DNA of 64,000 nucleotides from Amycolatopsis nigrescens CSC17Ta-90 (GCF_000384315.1 NZ_ARVW01000001.1:3720157-3784156); one strand, 5' to 3'; counted from the stretch's first letter, positions 24,359-32,964 are shown. Made by a program: numbers and translations. Notes: a model not told the origin generated them from the sequence alone.

Positions 24359-25261
24359 CTAGACGATCAGCTTCGAGCGACGCCAGAAGTACTTGGTCGG
24401 CCCGCCGATCAGGTCGGCTTCGGTCAGGAACCCGACCACCCGGCCGGCGCCGTGCCGGAACGCCTCGTGCATGTTCGGGTTGGCCCGTGCCTGCCGCTGC
24501 GCCTCGCGGCCGTTGAGTCCGGCGCGCTCGTACTGCTCGCGCCTGGTCAGCGAGGTGGCCAGCAGCAGCGCGCCGCGCGCGGCGACCAGCCGCGCGAACT
24601 CCTTCTCCAGCCGGTTGACCCGGCCCATCCCGCGCAGCAGGTCCTCCCTGGCGTAGCGCACGTGCCTGGCCTCCTCGGTGACGTGGATCCGCATCACCGC
24701 GCGCACGATCGGCTGCAGGTTCTCGTCGCGCATGGTGTCGCGCTGGAGCACGTCGAAGACCTCTTCGCCCATCAGCGTGGCGGCCCACATGGCGGGCCCG
24801 CGGAGCACGAACGGCAGCACCTGGCCGAGCAGGTACCAGCGGAGGTCCTGCCGGTAGGGCCGGCCGCCGACCCGGTCGATCAGCCTGCCGAACATCATCG
24901 AGTGCCGGCACTCCTCGGCCACCTCGGTGTAGGCGTAGTGCACGTGGGCCGTGGTCGGGTCCTTGCGGTAGGCCAGCCGCATCAGCATCTGGATCAGGAT
25001 GGTCTCGAACCAGATGCCAACGCTGATCGTGTTGATCATCTCCTGCTTGGACAGCTCGATCCGCTGCTCCTGGCTCATCCGGCCCCAGAGCTCGGTGCCG
25101 TACAGGGTGACCAGCTGCTCCGGCACGAAGTACTTGCCCGGCTCCAGCGGCGCGTCCCAGTCGATGTCCACGTCGGGGTCGTAGGACAGCTTCGCCGAGG
25201 ACGCGAGCAGGCGGTTCGCGGTGGTCTCCCGGCTCGGCGGGGTGTCCGTGCGACGGTTCAT
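24359..25261 (-). CDS. AurF-family (PABA N-oxygenase-like) diiron oxygenase
   Basis: 300 residues, ferritin-like four-helix bundle. Diiron ligand motifs: QRIELSKQE, EVAEECRHSMMF and HVTEEARHVRYA, with paired E and ExxH in the right spacing. AurF and CmlI oxidise arylamines to nitro compounds; many actinobacterial members sit outside biosynthetic clusters, and their substrates are unknown. Preceded by a MerR regulator 37 bp upstream in the same direction. No biosynthetic enzymes are nearby. Confidence 0.85.
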   Translation of the reverse strand: MNRRTDTPPSRETTANRLLASSAKLSYDPDVDIDWDAPLEPGKYFVPEQLVTLYGTELWGRMSQEQRIELSKQEMINTISVGIWFETILIQMLMRLAYRKDPTTAHVHYAYTEVAEECRHSMMFGRLIDRVGGRPYRQDLRWYLLGQVLPFVLRGPAMWAATLMGEEVFDVLQRDTMRDENLQPIVRAVMRIHVTEEARHVRYAREDLLRGMGRVNRLEKEFARLVAARGALLLATSLTRREQYERAGLNGREAQRQARANPNMHEAFRHGAGRVVGFLTEADLIGGPTKYFWRRSKLIV

Positions 25262-25298
25262 GGGTAAACGTTAGAACGGTCATTGAAATAATGGAAGA

Positions 25299-26084
25299 TT
25301 AAGACGTCGATTCGGCCGAGTCGTCTTCGCGCTGCTGCAGCAACGGGCCGAATCGTGCCGCGAGCCAGTCCTGCAGCTCGCGGCTCATCGACGCGGCCAG
25401 CGAGGCGGCCACCGCGGACTGCGCGAGCGGCCGCAGCCGCTTGGCCTGCGCGGTCAGCTCCGGCACCTCTTCGGCGGACGGCGTCCAGTCCCCATCGGGC
25501 AGCACGTGCCGGTCGACCAGCTCCAGGAACAGCCCGGCCAGCTCGTCGGTATGCCGTTTGACCTGCTCGGCGATCTCCAGCACCACCGGCATCGGCACCC
25601 CGGCGGACAGCAGCTCCCGGCCGGCCTGCAGCAGCCGCGGGCTGCGCACCAGCACGTGCGCGCCCTCCCGCTCCACCACCCCGAGCCGCAGCGCCCTGCT
25701 GATCGTGGCCGGGCTGGCGTACTTGCCGAACTCCCTGGTCACCTCGGCCAGCGACATCCGCTGCGGCACCTCGTCCGACCAGGGCTGGGTGATCACCTCT
25801 TCCAGCCCGAGCAGGTCGCCGAGGTCGCGGCCCTCGGCCCAGGCCGCGAGCATCTCGCCGATCTGGGCGAAGGCGTAACCCCGGCCGAGCAGCCCGAGGA
25901 TCAGCCGCAACCTGGCCAGGTGCGCCTCGGTGTACACCGCGACGCGGCCGCGTCGCAGCGGCGGCGGGAGCAGCCCGCGGTCCTGGTAGACCCGCACGTT
26001 GCCGACCGTGGTGCCGGCCACCCGCGCCAGGTCGTCCACCCGGTACTCCCGGCCGCCGCCGCTGCCCGCAGTGTCTGGATCCAT
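25299..26084 (-). CDS. MerR-family transcriptional regulator
   Basis: 261 residues. N-terminal MerR winged helix about residues 15-80 (YRVDDLARVAGTTVGNVRVY, then RGLLPPPLRRGRVAVYTEAHL). The long C-terminal helical region (about 180 residues) is larger than in metal-sensing MerR and has no Cys cluster, so a non-metal ligand is likely. Located directly upstream of the AurF-like gene, probably in one transcript and controlling it. Confidence 0.88.
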   Translation of the reverse strand: MDPDTAGSGGGREYRVDDLARVAGTTVGNVRVYQDRGLLPPPLRRGRVAVYTEAHLARLRLILGLLGRGYAFAQIGEMLAAWAEGRDLGDLLGLEEVITQPWSDEVPQRMSLAEVTREFGKYASPATISRALRLGVVEREGAHVLVRSPRLLQAGRELLSAGVPMPVVLEIAEQVKRHTDELAGLFLELVDRHVLPDGDWTPSAEEVPELTAQAKRLRPLAQSAVAASLAASMSRELQDWLAARFGPLLQQREDDSAESTS

Positions 26085-26126
26085 TGGCCGGAGTCTAGTG
26101 CTGGCCGGTGTTTCCCCTGGTCAACG

Positions 26127-26172
26127 GTCGTGAGTGGAAACGGTTGCCAGGACAACACTTTTCACTCACGAC
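26127..26172. repeat. Family A palindrome, copy 2
   Basis: 46 bp, 22-2-22, 18 of 22 positions paired, the most degenerate copy. It lies between nagA and merR, which run the same way. The nagA stop codon TGA (26166-26168) is inside its right arm. Confidence 0.75.
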
Positions 26173-27347
26173 GTCTGACCTGCGCCGACGCCGGCCACCC
26201 ATTCGCCACGGCGCAGCACCTTCGACGGGCACAGGTCCGCGTCCAGCACCACCAGGTCGGCGGCCAGTCCCGCGCGCAGCGCGCCGGTCTTCCCGGTCAG
26301 GCCGAGCAGCGCGGCCGGTTTGGCCGAGGTCGCGTGCACCGCGTCCATGACGTCCAGCCGGGCGCTGTGCACCAGGTTGCGGAAGGCGTTGTCCATGGTC
26401 AGCGTGCTGCCGGCGAGCGAGCCGTTGTCGGCCAGCGTGGCCACCCCGTCCCGCACGTCCACCTCGAGCCTGCCGAGCCGGTAGCTGCCATCCGCCGCGT
26501 CGGTGGCCGACATCGCGTCGGTGATCAGCACCGTGCGGCCCTTGCCGGCGTGCGTCGCGGCCAGCCGGACCACGGTGGGGTGCATGTGCACCAGGTCGCA
26601 GATCAGTTCCACGGTGACCCGCTCGTCGTCCAGCAGCGCGCCGATCGGGCCGGGCTCGCGGTGGTGCAGCGGGCGCATCCCGTTGAACAGGTGGGTGGCC
26701 ACGGTGGCGCCGGCGTCGATCGCGGGCCGGATCTGCTCCTCCACGCCGTCCGTGTGCCCGATCGCGGCGATCACCCCGGACTCGGCCAGCTGGCGTACCG
26801 CGCGCACCCCGCCGTGCAGCTCCGGGGCGAGGGTGACCATCCGGACCGAGCCCTTGCCGGCGGCCAGCAGCCGGTCCACGGTGGCGGCGTCCGGCTCGCG
26901 CAGCGCGTCCGGGTCGTGCGCGCCGCACCTGGCCTGGGAGATGAACGGCCCCTCCAGGTGGATGCCGGCCAGCTCGCCGTCGGCCACCAGCTCGTTCAGC
27001 ACGGCCATCTGGCCGGCCAGCTCGCCGATCGGGTCGGAGACCAGGCTGGCCAGCAGGGTGGTGGTGCCGTGCCGCCGGTGCGCGGCGATGGCGCTGGTCA
27101 GCTCCTTCTCCTCGCCGCTGGAGAACGAGCCGCCGCCACCGCCGTGGCAGTGCGTGTCCACGAAGCCGGGGACCACCAGGGCGCCCTGGACGTCCACCTG
27201 TTTGCCCGGGGGCGGGGAGCCGGTCCCGACGTTCTCGATCAGCTCGCCGGAAATGGCCAGCCAGCCATTTTCCAACAGCCCGGCAGGGGTGGCCAATTTT
27301 CCACCCATGATCACGAAGTCCTCGGCGCCCGTCACATCTGACAGCAT
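26166..27347 (-). CDS. nagA: N-acetylglucosamine-6-phosphate deacetylase
   Basis: 393 residues. Amidohydrolase TIM barrel: metal motif GFVDTHCHGGGG about residue 60, HLEGPFIS, a conserved HLFNGMRPLHHREPG segment about residue 215, and the catalytic Asp in VLITDAMSATD about residue 280. It deacetylates GlcNAc-6-phosphate in amino-sugar catabolism and cell-wall recycling. The start is next to a dre-like DasR site, so DasR repression relieved by amino-sugar phosphates is expected. The stop lies in a family A palindrome. Confidence 0.93.
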   Translation of the reverse strand: MLSDVTGAEDFVIMGGKLATPAGLLENGWLAISGELIENVGTGSPPPGKQVDVQGALVVPGFVDTHCHGGGGGSFSSGEEKELTSAIAAHRRHGTTTLLASLVSDPIGELAGQMAVLNELVADGELAGIHLEGPFISQARCGAHDPDALREPDAATVDRLLAAGKGSVRMVTLAPELHGGVRAVRQLAESGVIAAIGHTDGVEEQIRPAIDAGATVATHLFNGMRPLHHREPGPIGALLDDERVTVELICDLVHMHPTVVRLAATHAGKGRTVLITDAMSATDAADGSYRLGRLEVDVRDGVATLADNGSLAGSTLTMDNAFRNLVHSARLDVMDAVHATSAKPAALLGLTGKTGALRAGLAADLVVLDADLCPSKVLRRGEWVAGVGAGQTS

Positions 27348-27348
27348 A

Positions 27349-27362
27349 TTGGTCTAAACCAA
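27349..27362. promoter_or_regulatory. dre-like DasR operator at nagA
   Basis: TTGGTCTAAACCAA: TTGGT and ACCAA arms around CTAA, close to the Streptomyces DasR consensus core TGGTCTAGACCA. It is 1 bp upstream of the annotated nagA ATG, so it lies at the transcription or translation start. A downstream ATG (27308) is a possible alternative start. Confidence 0.75.
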
Positions 27363-27405
27363 GTCATGGGGGTGCAACCCCGGTGTTCGTTACCGGCTGG
27401 TGTCC

Positions 27406-27981
27406 CTAGTTGGGGTTCTGCATGGCCTTCTGGAGGGCTTCCAGTGCCCTGCTCGCGGTGGATTTTACGGTCCCTTTGGAAATGCCGGCCGCTTCCGAGA
27501 TCTCCGCCTCGGACAACCCGCCGTAGTACCTCAGCACCAGCACCTCCCGCTGCCTTGGCGGCAACTTGGACAGTGCGCTGACCACGGCCTGGTGCTCGGT
27601 GGACAGCATCGCCAGGCTCTCCGCGGAGCGCGCGTTGACCGCGTGCGGCGGCACGTACTCGCGCGCGGTCTTGCGGCGGCGCAGTACGCTTCGTGACCCA
27701 TTCACTACCGCCGTTCGCAGGTATCCGACTGCGGCCGCGGCGTCGCGCAGCTTCCCCCAGTTGCGGTGCAGCCCGGTGAACGCCTCCTGCACCACGTCCT
27801 CCGCGGTGGCGGGCTCGTCGACAAGCAGGATGGCCAGCCGGACCAGCCGCATCCGGTGCGTCCGGTAGAGGTCCTCCAGGTTCAGCGGCGCGGCCGGCGG
27901 TGCCGCCGGTGCCGGCCCGTCGATCGTCCGCAGGTGCCCGAGCGTGCGTTCCACGCTGCTTTCCGCACTGCCCTCCGGCAT
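27406..27981 (-). CDS. SigE-family ECF RNA polymerase sigma factor
   Basis: 191 residues from ATG 27981; in-frame codons upstream lack a good start. Region 2: LEDLYRTHRMRLVRLAILLVDE and AEDVVQEAFTGLH; region 4: LPPRQREVLVLRYYGGLSEAEISEAAGIS and VKSTASRALEAL. Matches the SigE/SigM-like ECF41-type group common in Streptomyces and Amycolatopsis. No anti-sigma gene is adjacent. Divergent from the YciI gene across 185 bp in which I see no clear signal apart from GC-rich sequence. Confidence 0.88.
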   Translation of the reverse strand: MPEGSAESSVERTLGHLRTIDGPAPAAPPAAPLNLEDLYRTHRMRLVRLAILLVDEPATAEDVVQEAFTGLHRNWGKLRDAAAAVGYLRTAVVNGSRSVLRRRKTAREYVPPHAVNARSAESLAMLSTEHQAVVSALSKLPPRQREVLVLRYYGGLSEAEISEAAGISKGTVKSTASRALEALQKAMQNPN

Positions 27982-28166
27982 GAATCCCCGCTCACTTTCG
28001 GCCGACCTGGATGAGGCTGACTGGTAGTCGTCAAGCCCACGCTGCGGACAGCGTATCGGGTTGGCTCGCCCGGTGGCACTGCTCGAATCGTGGGACGGCC
28101 CGCTCACGCTGTGGGCGCCGGCCGGTAGCGTCCATCCTGCCCGTCCGGTACGGAGGAGGAGACGCA

Positions 28167-28451
28167 GTGGCCTGGTATCTGGTGGAAATCCGCTATGTCC
28201 AAGAAAAACTGGCCGAGGTTCGGCCACGGCACCGGGAGTTCCTGAACCGGCTGGCCGCCGAAGGCGTGGTGGCCGTGGCCGGCCCGCTCGGCGACAACAG
28301 TGGCGGGATCTCGCTCTACCGTGCCGAGAACGAAGCCGCGCTCCAGGAACTGATCGACCAGGACCCCTATCACCTCGAAGGGGCCATCGCCGAGCGGACC
28401 GTGCGCGAGTTCAAGCCGGTGATCGGCGCCTGGGTGCCTGACGCTCAGTAA
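28167..28451 (+). CDS. YciI-family protein
   Basis: 94 residues from GTG 28167, behind a strong GGAGGAGGA site. YciI ferredoxin-like fold: VEIRYVQEKLAEVRPRHREFLNRLAAEG, the AGPLGDNSGG turn and DQDPYHLEGAIAERTVREF. The conserved His and Asp of the family are present. Small soluble protein, function unclear (dehalogenase- or lyase-like activities are known in relatives). The last 7 bp overlap the convergent PPOX gene. Confidence 0.85.
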   Translation: MAWYLVEIRYVQEKLAEVRPRHREFLNRLAAEGVVAVAGPLGDNSGGISLYRAENEAALQELIDQDPYHLEGAIAERTVREFKPVIGAWVPDAQ

Positions 28452-28918
28452 ACGCCGCCGAGCTTGGTGTGGTCCCAGCTGACCACCTTGGTCGGCTTGA
28501 ACAGCAGGCCGACCCGCTTCGGCGCCTGTTTGCCGATGAACTCGGCGAGCGCGTCCGGCACCGGGTCGCCGGGCTGGGCGCCGGCGTAGCGCTGGGTCAG
28601 CGTGATGCCGATTTCGGTGACCTTCGCGGTGTCCTCGACGAGTTCGACGTCGGCCTCCAGCGAGACCCCGCGGAGGGTCTCGTACGTGTCCCCCGACTCG
28701 ATCAGCACCGTGGCCTGCGGCAGGCGGCGCAGGTTGACCGTCTTCTGCGCGCTGCCGTAGGTCCAGGTCGCGACCCCGTCACCGTGCGGGAAGTACCAGA
28801 GCGGGGCCAGGTGCGGGCGCCCGTTCGGCCCGATCGTCGCCACGTTGATGACCTTCTGCTCGGCCAGGTACGCGCGTACCTCGTCGGGCGTCATCCGGAT
28901 CTGGTCGCGGCGTGACAT
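28445..28918 (-). CDS. PPOX-class split-barrel protein
   Basis: 157 residues from ATG 28918, selected because AGGAGG lies 5 nt upstream. Split barrel: VINVATIGPNGRPHLAPLWYFPHGDGVATWTY region, then TVNLRRLPQATVLIESGDTYE. In actinobacteria such proteins bind F420 or FMN. Second PPOX-type gene of the window; unlike the one at 15546, it has the W-x-F signature at the barrel mouth. Confidence 0.83.
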   Translation of the reverse strand: MSRRDQIRMTPDEVRAYLAEQKVINVATIGPNGRPHLAPLWYFPHGDGVATWTYGSAQKTVNLRRLPQATVLIESGDTYETLRGVSLEADVELVEDTAKVTEIGITLTQRYAGAQPGDPVPDALAEFIGKQAPKRVGLLFKPTKVVSWDHTKLGGVY

Positions 28919-29002
28919 CCGCACCTCCTGTCGTCGCAGCTGACGGCACTCTCGCCGAGCGGCGCCCTGCTGTCGAGCCCGGCGTGTCGCTGAGCGGTAC
29001 GG

Positions 29003-29911
29003 CTAGCGCTTGGTCGCGGCCCGGCCGCCGTGCCCGGCGACGGAGGACTCCAGCGCACCGCGTTCCTTGATGTCGGCCAGCGCCGCCTTGTCCGCGCCGG
29101 GCACCCTGGACCGGGACCCGATCTCGATGATCGGCGGCAGGAAGGCGCGGATCAGCTTGAGCCCGCCGACCCAGCGCGGCACGTGGATCGTGCGGGCCCG
29201 GCGCAGCACGCCCTGCTCCAGGGACTCCAGCGCGACGTTCAGCGGGTAGGTCTTGCCGAGCAGCCCCGGCATCCCGGCCCGCAGCCTGCCGAACACCGGG
29301 TGCGCGTCCGCGCTCTCCACCAGGTCGGTGCGGATCCAGGTGGGGTGCGCGACGCCGACCTTGACCTTGAGGTGGGCCAGCTCGGCGCGCAGGCTGTTGC
29401 AGAACGCCTCCACCCCGGCCTTCGCGGCGGCGTAGTTCGCCATGCCAGGGGCGTGCGTGATGGCGGCCAGCGAGGAAATCGCCAGCAGGTAGCCCTTGCG
29501 CTCGATCACGTGCGGCAGGGTGACCCGGAAGGTCCGCCAGACGCCGAGCAGGTCGACCTCGATCACCTTCTCGAACGCGGCCGGGTCGACCGAGCGCACG
29601 AACCCGGTGGTCGCGATGCCGGCGTTGGCGATCACCACGTCGATCCCGCCGAAGTGCGCGACCACGCCCGCGGTGGCCCGCTCCAGCGCGTCCCAGTCGG
29701 TGACGTCCGCCTCCCAGGCCCGCGCGTTCGGCCCGATCCGCTCCGCGACCTTGCGCTGTTCCTCGGCTTCGAGCCCGACCAGCGCCACCTTCGCGCCACG
29801 CGCGGCGAGCCGCTCGGCCAGCCCGGCGCCGATGCCCCTTGCCGCGCCGGTGATGAGTACGACCTTGCCGTTGACCTGGCGTTTGCCGGTCAGCAGGGAG
29901 AGCGGGTTCAC
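29003..29911 (-). CDS. SDR-family oxidoreductase
   Basis: 302 residues, GTG start. TGAARGIGAGLA at residue about 21-32, NAGI near 95, catalytic Ser in AISSLA and YxxxK in YAAAKAGVEAF near residue 158-162. C-terminal extension of about 50 residues beyond the classical core. Resembles short-chain dehydrogenases of mycolic/fatty-acid modification operons, but the substrate is not assignable. Its ribosome binding site is locked in an 11-bp perfect hairpin (29910-29940). Confidence 0.87.
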   Translation of the reverse strand: MNPLSLLTGKRQVNGKVVLITGAARGIGAGLAERLAARGAKVALVGLEAEEQRKVAERIGPNARAWEADVTDWDALERATAGVVAHFGGIDVVIANAGIATTGFVRSVDPAAFEKVIEVDLLGVWRTFRVTLPHVIERKGYLLAISSLAAITHAPGMANYAAAKAGVEAFCNSLRAELAHLKVKVGVAHPTWIRTDLVESADAHPVFGRLRAGMPGLLGKTYPLNVALESLEQGVLRRARTIHVPRWVGGLKLIRAFLPPIIEIGSRSRVPGADKAALADIKERGALESSVAGHGGRAATKR

Positions 29912-29940
29912 GGTGCCTCCTCATTCGTCGGAGGCACCGT
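29910..29940 (-). promoter_or_regulatory. Hairpin sequestering the SDR ribosome binding site and start
   Basis: Arms ACGGTGCCTCC / GGAGGCACCGT, 11 of 11 paired, loop of 9. Read on the minus strand, the 3' arm contains the GGAGG ribosome binding site and the first two bases of the GTG start. If transcribed, it would mask initiation. Alternatively the dyad is an operator. Confidence 0.7.
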
Positions 29941-29962
29941 ACCTTGACTTACTACGAGTAGG

Positions 29963-30904
29963 CTACTGGCTAGTAGTAGACGCCACGGTCAGCTTCCGCA
30001 GCTCGTCCTCGGTCAGCTCGAGCTGGGCCGCGGCGAGCAGGCCGGTGAGCTGGCCGGTGTTGCGGGCGCTGGCGATCGGCGCGGCCACGGTCGGCTGGGC
30101 GGCCAGCCAGGCCAGCGCCACCGCGGCCACCGGCACCCGGTGCGCGGCCGCCGCCTCGTCCAGCGCGGCCAGCACGCGCTCGCCGCGCTCGTCCAGGTAG
30201 GCCAGCGCGCCGTCGGCACGCGGACTGTCACCCGCGCCGTCGGCCGACCGGTACTTGCCGGTCAGGAAGCCCTTGGCCAGTGCGAAGTACGGCAGGGTGC
30301 CGAGGCCCTCGCGCTCGGCCAGTGGCGCCAGCTCGCGTTCGTAGTCGCGTTCCACCAGGTTGTAGTGCGGTTGCAGGGCGGCGTAGCGGGCAAGGCCCGC
30401 ACTGTCCGAAATGGACAATGCCTCGGCCAGCCGGTCGGCGGTGTAGTTCGAAGCCGCGATGTAGCGGACTTTTCCGGCGCGGACCAGTTCGTCGAAAGCG
30501 CCCAGGGTTTCTTCCAGCGGGGTGTCCGGGTCGTCCCGGTGTGCGTAGTACAGATCGATATGGTCGGTGCGCAGCCGTCGCAGCGAATCCTCGGCGGCTT
30601 CTTTGATGTTCTTCGCCGAAAGCCCCGGCCGTTTCCCCCACATGCCCACCTTGGTGGCCACCACGGTGTCGTCGCGCCGGCCGCGGCTGGCCAGCCAGTT
30701 GCCGATGATGGTCTCCGATTCACCACCGGAGTTGCCCTCGATCCGCGCCATGTACACGTCCGCGGTGTCCAGGAAGTTACCCCCGGCCGCGGCATAGGCG
30801 TCCAGCACGGCAAAGGACTCCGCCTCGTCGGCGGTCCAGCCGAATACGTTGCCGCCGAGGTTGATGCCGAACACGTCCAGGTCCGTATTGCCGATCTTCA
30901 CCAT
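29963..30904 (-). CDS. Aldo/keto reductase
   Basis: 313 residues from ATG 30904. AKR barrel: GNFLDTADVYM (catalytic Asp and Tyr), DTVVATKVGMWG (Lys), DHIDLYYAHRDD (His), and the NADPH-binding segment near the C-terminus (PTVAAPIASARNTGQLTGLL). Class resembling YajO/Tas-type reductases; NADPH-dependent reduction of an aldehyde or ketone. Divergent from an F420-type oxidoreductase, sharing a 52-bp promoter gap with a symmetric dyad. Confidence 0.9.
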   Translation of the reverse strand: MVKIGNTDLDVFGINLGGNVFGWTADEAESFAVLDAYAAAGGNFLDTADVYMARIEGNSGGESETIIGNWLASRGRRDDTVVATKVGMWGKRPGLSAKNIKEAAEDSLRRLRTDHIDLYYAHRDDPDTPLEETLGAFDELVRAGKVRYIAASNYTADRLAEALSISDSAGLARYAALQPHYNLVERDYERELAPLAEREGLGTLPYFALAKGFLTGKYRSADGAGDSPRADGALAYLDERGERVLAALDEAAAAHRVPVAAVALAWLAAQPTVAAPIASARNTGQLTGLLAAAQLELTEDELRKLTVASTTSQ

Positions 30905-30914
30905 GATTCGAACG

Positions 30915-30957
30915 TAACCCGGAATGAAACGGAGTGCTGGTGGAGTTGTCCGGGTTA
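30915..30957. promoter_or_regulatory. Symmetric dyad across the AKR/LLM divergent promoter
   Basis: TAACCCGG (30915-30922) and CCGGGTTA (30950-30957) are perfect inverted arms 27 bp apart, each beside one of the two start codons; the right arm ends on the A of the LLM ATG. This could be one operator pair or two mirrored promoter elements. Confidence 0.4.
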
Positions 30958-31781
30958 TGACTGTGAATCTGGGCAGGATCGGTATCTGGCGGCCCGTGTG
31001 GGACCTCACCCCCGGACTGGCGGTCGAGATCGAGAAGCTGGGCTACGGCGCCATCTGGGTCGGCGGGTCGCCGGACGGCGGGCTCGAACTGGAGGAGAGC
31101 CTGCTGGACGCGACCAGCTCGATCGCGGTGGCCACCGGCATCGTGAACATGTGGAAGGACGACGCGGCCACCGTGGGCGCCTCCTACCACCGGCTCGCGG
31201 CCAAGCACCCCGGCCGGTTCCTGCTTGGCGTCGGCATCGGGCACCCGGAAGCGACCCAGGTCTACCAGAAGCCCTACGACAAGATCGTCTCCTACCTGGA
31301 CGAGCTGGACGAGGCCGGTGTGCCGGTCGAAGACAGGGTGCTGGCCGCGCTCGGGCCGAAGGTGCTGAAGCTCTCCGGCGAGCGGACCGCCGGCGCGCAC
31401 CCGTACCTGACCGTGCCCGCGCACACCCGCGAGGCGCGCCAGGTCCTCGGCGACGGGCCGCTGCTCGCGCCGGAGCAGAAGGTGGTGCTGGAGACCGACC
31501 CGGACAAGGCCCGCGCGATCGGCCGTCCCGCGGTGCAGCACCCCTATCTCGGCCTGGTCAACTACACCAGGAACCTGCTGCGGCTCGGCTACTCCGAGCA
31601 GGACATCGCCGACGGCGGCAGCGACCGGCTGATCGACGACCTCGCGTTGCACGGTGACGCGGAGACCATCGCCCGCGGCGTGCGCGCGCACCTCGAAGCC
31701 GGCGCGGACCACGTCAACATCCAGGTCCTCGGCGACGACCCGCTGCCCGGCTACCGCGCCCTCGCCCCCCTCCTCCTCTGA
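30957..31781 (+). CDS. LLM-class F420-dependent oxidoreductase
   Basis: 274 residues from ATG 30957. Luciferase-like TIM barrel: GRIGIWRPVWDLTP start, ATGIVNMWKDDAATV, ASYHRLAAKHPGRFLLGVGIGHPEATQVYQKPYDK region (split here for length), and SDRLIDDLALHGDAETIARGV near the C-terminus. Matches the Rv-type probable F420-dependent family. Probably uses reduced F420 or FMN. Downstream is the diverged family B palindrome. Confidence 0.88.
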   Translation: MTVNLGRIGIWRPVWDLTPGLAVEIEKLGYGAIWVGGSPDGGLELEESLLDATSSIAVATGIVNMWKDDAATVGASYHRLAAKHPGRFLLGVGIGHPEATQVYQKPYDKIVSYLDELDEAGVPVEDRVLAALGPKVLKLSGERTAGAHPYLTVPAHTREARQVLGDGPLLAPEQKVVLETDPDKARAIGRPAVQHPYLGLVNYTRNLLRLGYSEQDIADGGSDRLIDDLALHGDAETIARGVRAHLEAGADHVNIQVLGDDPLPGYRALAPLLL

Positions 31782-31782
31782 T

Positions 31783-31835
31783 GCAGCGAAGGCCACCTTG
31801 CCTGCGTTCAACGCAGGCAAGGTGGCCTTCGCTGC
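31783..31835. repeat. Family B-like palindrome, diverged copy with perfect symmetry
   Basis: 53 bp, 26-1-26, all 26 positions paired, centre TTCAA as in family B. Only about 20 of 26 arm positions match family B, so both arms changed together. It starts 2 bp after the LLM stop and lies 97 bp upstream of fba on the same strand. Confidence 0.8.
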
Positions 31836-31932
31836 GTTCGCGGTGCAAGGGTGGGGACGGGGACATAGTGCGAGGGGGTGCGGACCTCGTACGATGCGGC
31901 CGAACAGGGAAACTTCTCGAGGAGGACCAACG

Positions 31933-32964
31933 ATGCCCATCGCCACCCCCGAGGTCTACGCGGAGATGCTCGACCGGGCCAAGGCGAACGAGTTCGCCTA
32001 CCCGGCCATCAACGTGACTTCGTCGGAAACCCTGAACGCCGCCCTGCGCGGGTTCGCCGAGGCGGAGAGCGACGGCATCATCCAGTTCTCCACCGGCGGT
32101 TCGGAGTTCGCTTCCGGCACCAAGGTCAAGGACATGGTGGTCGGCTCGACCGCGCTGGCCGAGTTCGCGCACGTGGTCGCCGAGCGGTACCCGGTGAACA
32201 TCGCGCTGCACACCGACCACTGCCCGAAGGACAAGCTGGACGGCTTCGTCCGCCCGCTGATCGAGATCTCCCAGGAGCGGGTGAACCGCGGCCTGAACCC
32301 GCTGTTCCAGTCGCACATGTGGGACGGCTCCGCGATCGACCTCGAGGAGAACCTGGAGATCGCGGCCGAGCTGCTGGCGAAGACGGCCGCGGCCAAGATC
32401 ATCCTCGAGGTGGAGATCGGCGTGGTCGGCGGCGAAGAGGACGGCGTCGCCAACGACATCAACGACAAGCTGTACACCGCCGAAGGTGACTTCGTCCGGA
32501 CCGTGGAGACCCTCGGCGCCGGCGAGAAGGGCCGCTACCTGCTGGCCGCGACCTTCGGCAACGTGCACGGCGTCTACAAGCCGGGCAACGTCCAGCTGCG
32601 CCCGGACGTGCTCAAGGGCGGGCAGCGGGTGGCCGCGCAGAAGCTCGGGCTCGCCGAGGGTTCGAAGCCGTTCGAGCTGGTGTTCCACGGCGGTTCCGGC
32701 TCGGCGCTGGAGGACATCCAGGCCGCGGTGTCCTACGGCGTGGTCAAGATGAACGTGGACACCGACACCCAGTACGCCTTCACCCGGCCGATCGCGGAGC
32801 ACTTCTTCAAGAACTACGACGGGGTGCTCAAGATCGACGGCGAGGTCGGCAACAAGAAGGTGTACGACCCGCGCAGCTACCTCAAGGTCGCCGAGGCCGC
32901 GATGGCCGACCGCGTGGTCGAGGCCGCCCAGTCGCTCAAGTCCGCGGGCCAGAAGATCTCCTGA
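31933..32964 (+). CDS. fbaA: Class II fructose-bisphosphate aldolase
   Basis: 343 residues from ATG 31933 (GAGGAGGA site 6 nt upstream); the open frame continues upstream without sense. Zinc ligands and active site: HTDHCPKDKLDG, EVEIGVVGGEEDG, NVHGVYKPG and LVFHGGSGS. Zn-dependent cleavage of fructose-1,6-bisphosphate to DHAP and glyceraldehyde-3-phosphate in glycolysis/gluconeogenesis; length fits the class IIA FbaA group. Near DUF3151 and purA as recalled for Mycobacterium. Confidence 0.95.
   Translation: MPIATPEVYAEMLDRAKANEFAYPAINVTSSETLNAALRGFAEAESDGIIQFSTGGSEFASGTKVKDMVVGSTALAEFAHVVAERYPVNIALHTDHCPKDKLDGFVRPLIEISQERVNRGLNPLFQSHMWDGSAIDLEENLEIAAELLAKTAAAKIILEVEIGVVGGEEDGVANDINDKLYTAEGDFVRTVETLGAGEKGRYLLAATFGNVHGVYKPGNVQLRPDVLKGGQRVAAQKLGLAEGSKPFELVFHGGSGSALEDIQAAVSYGVVKMNVDTDTQYAFTRPIAEHFFKNYDGVLKIDGEVGNKKVYDPRSYLKVAEAAMADRVVEAAQSLKSAGQKIS

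Noticed and set aside
24359..26084. AurF-like oxygenase as part of a natural-product gene cluster
   Set aside because: Only a MerR regulator and unrelated housekeeping-type genes lie around it; no synthase, tailoring or resistance genes.
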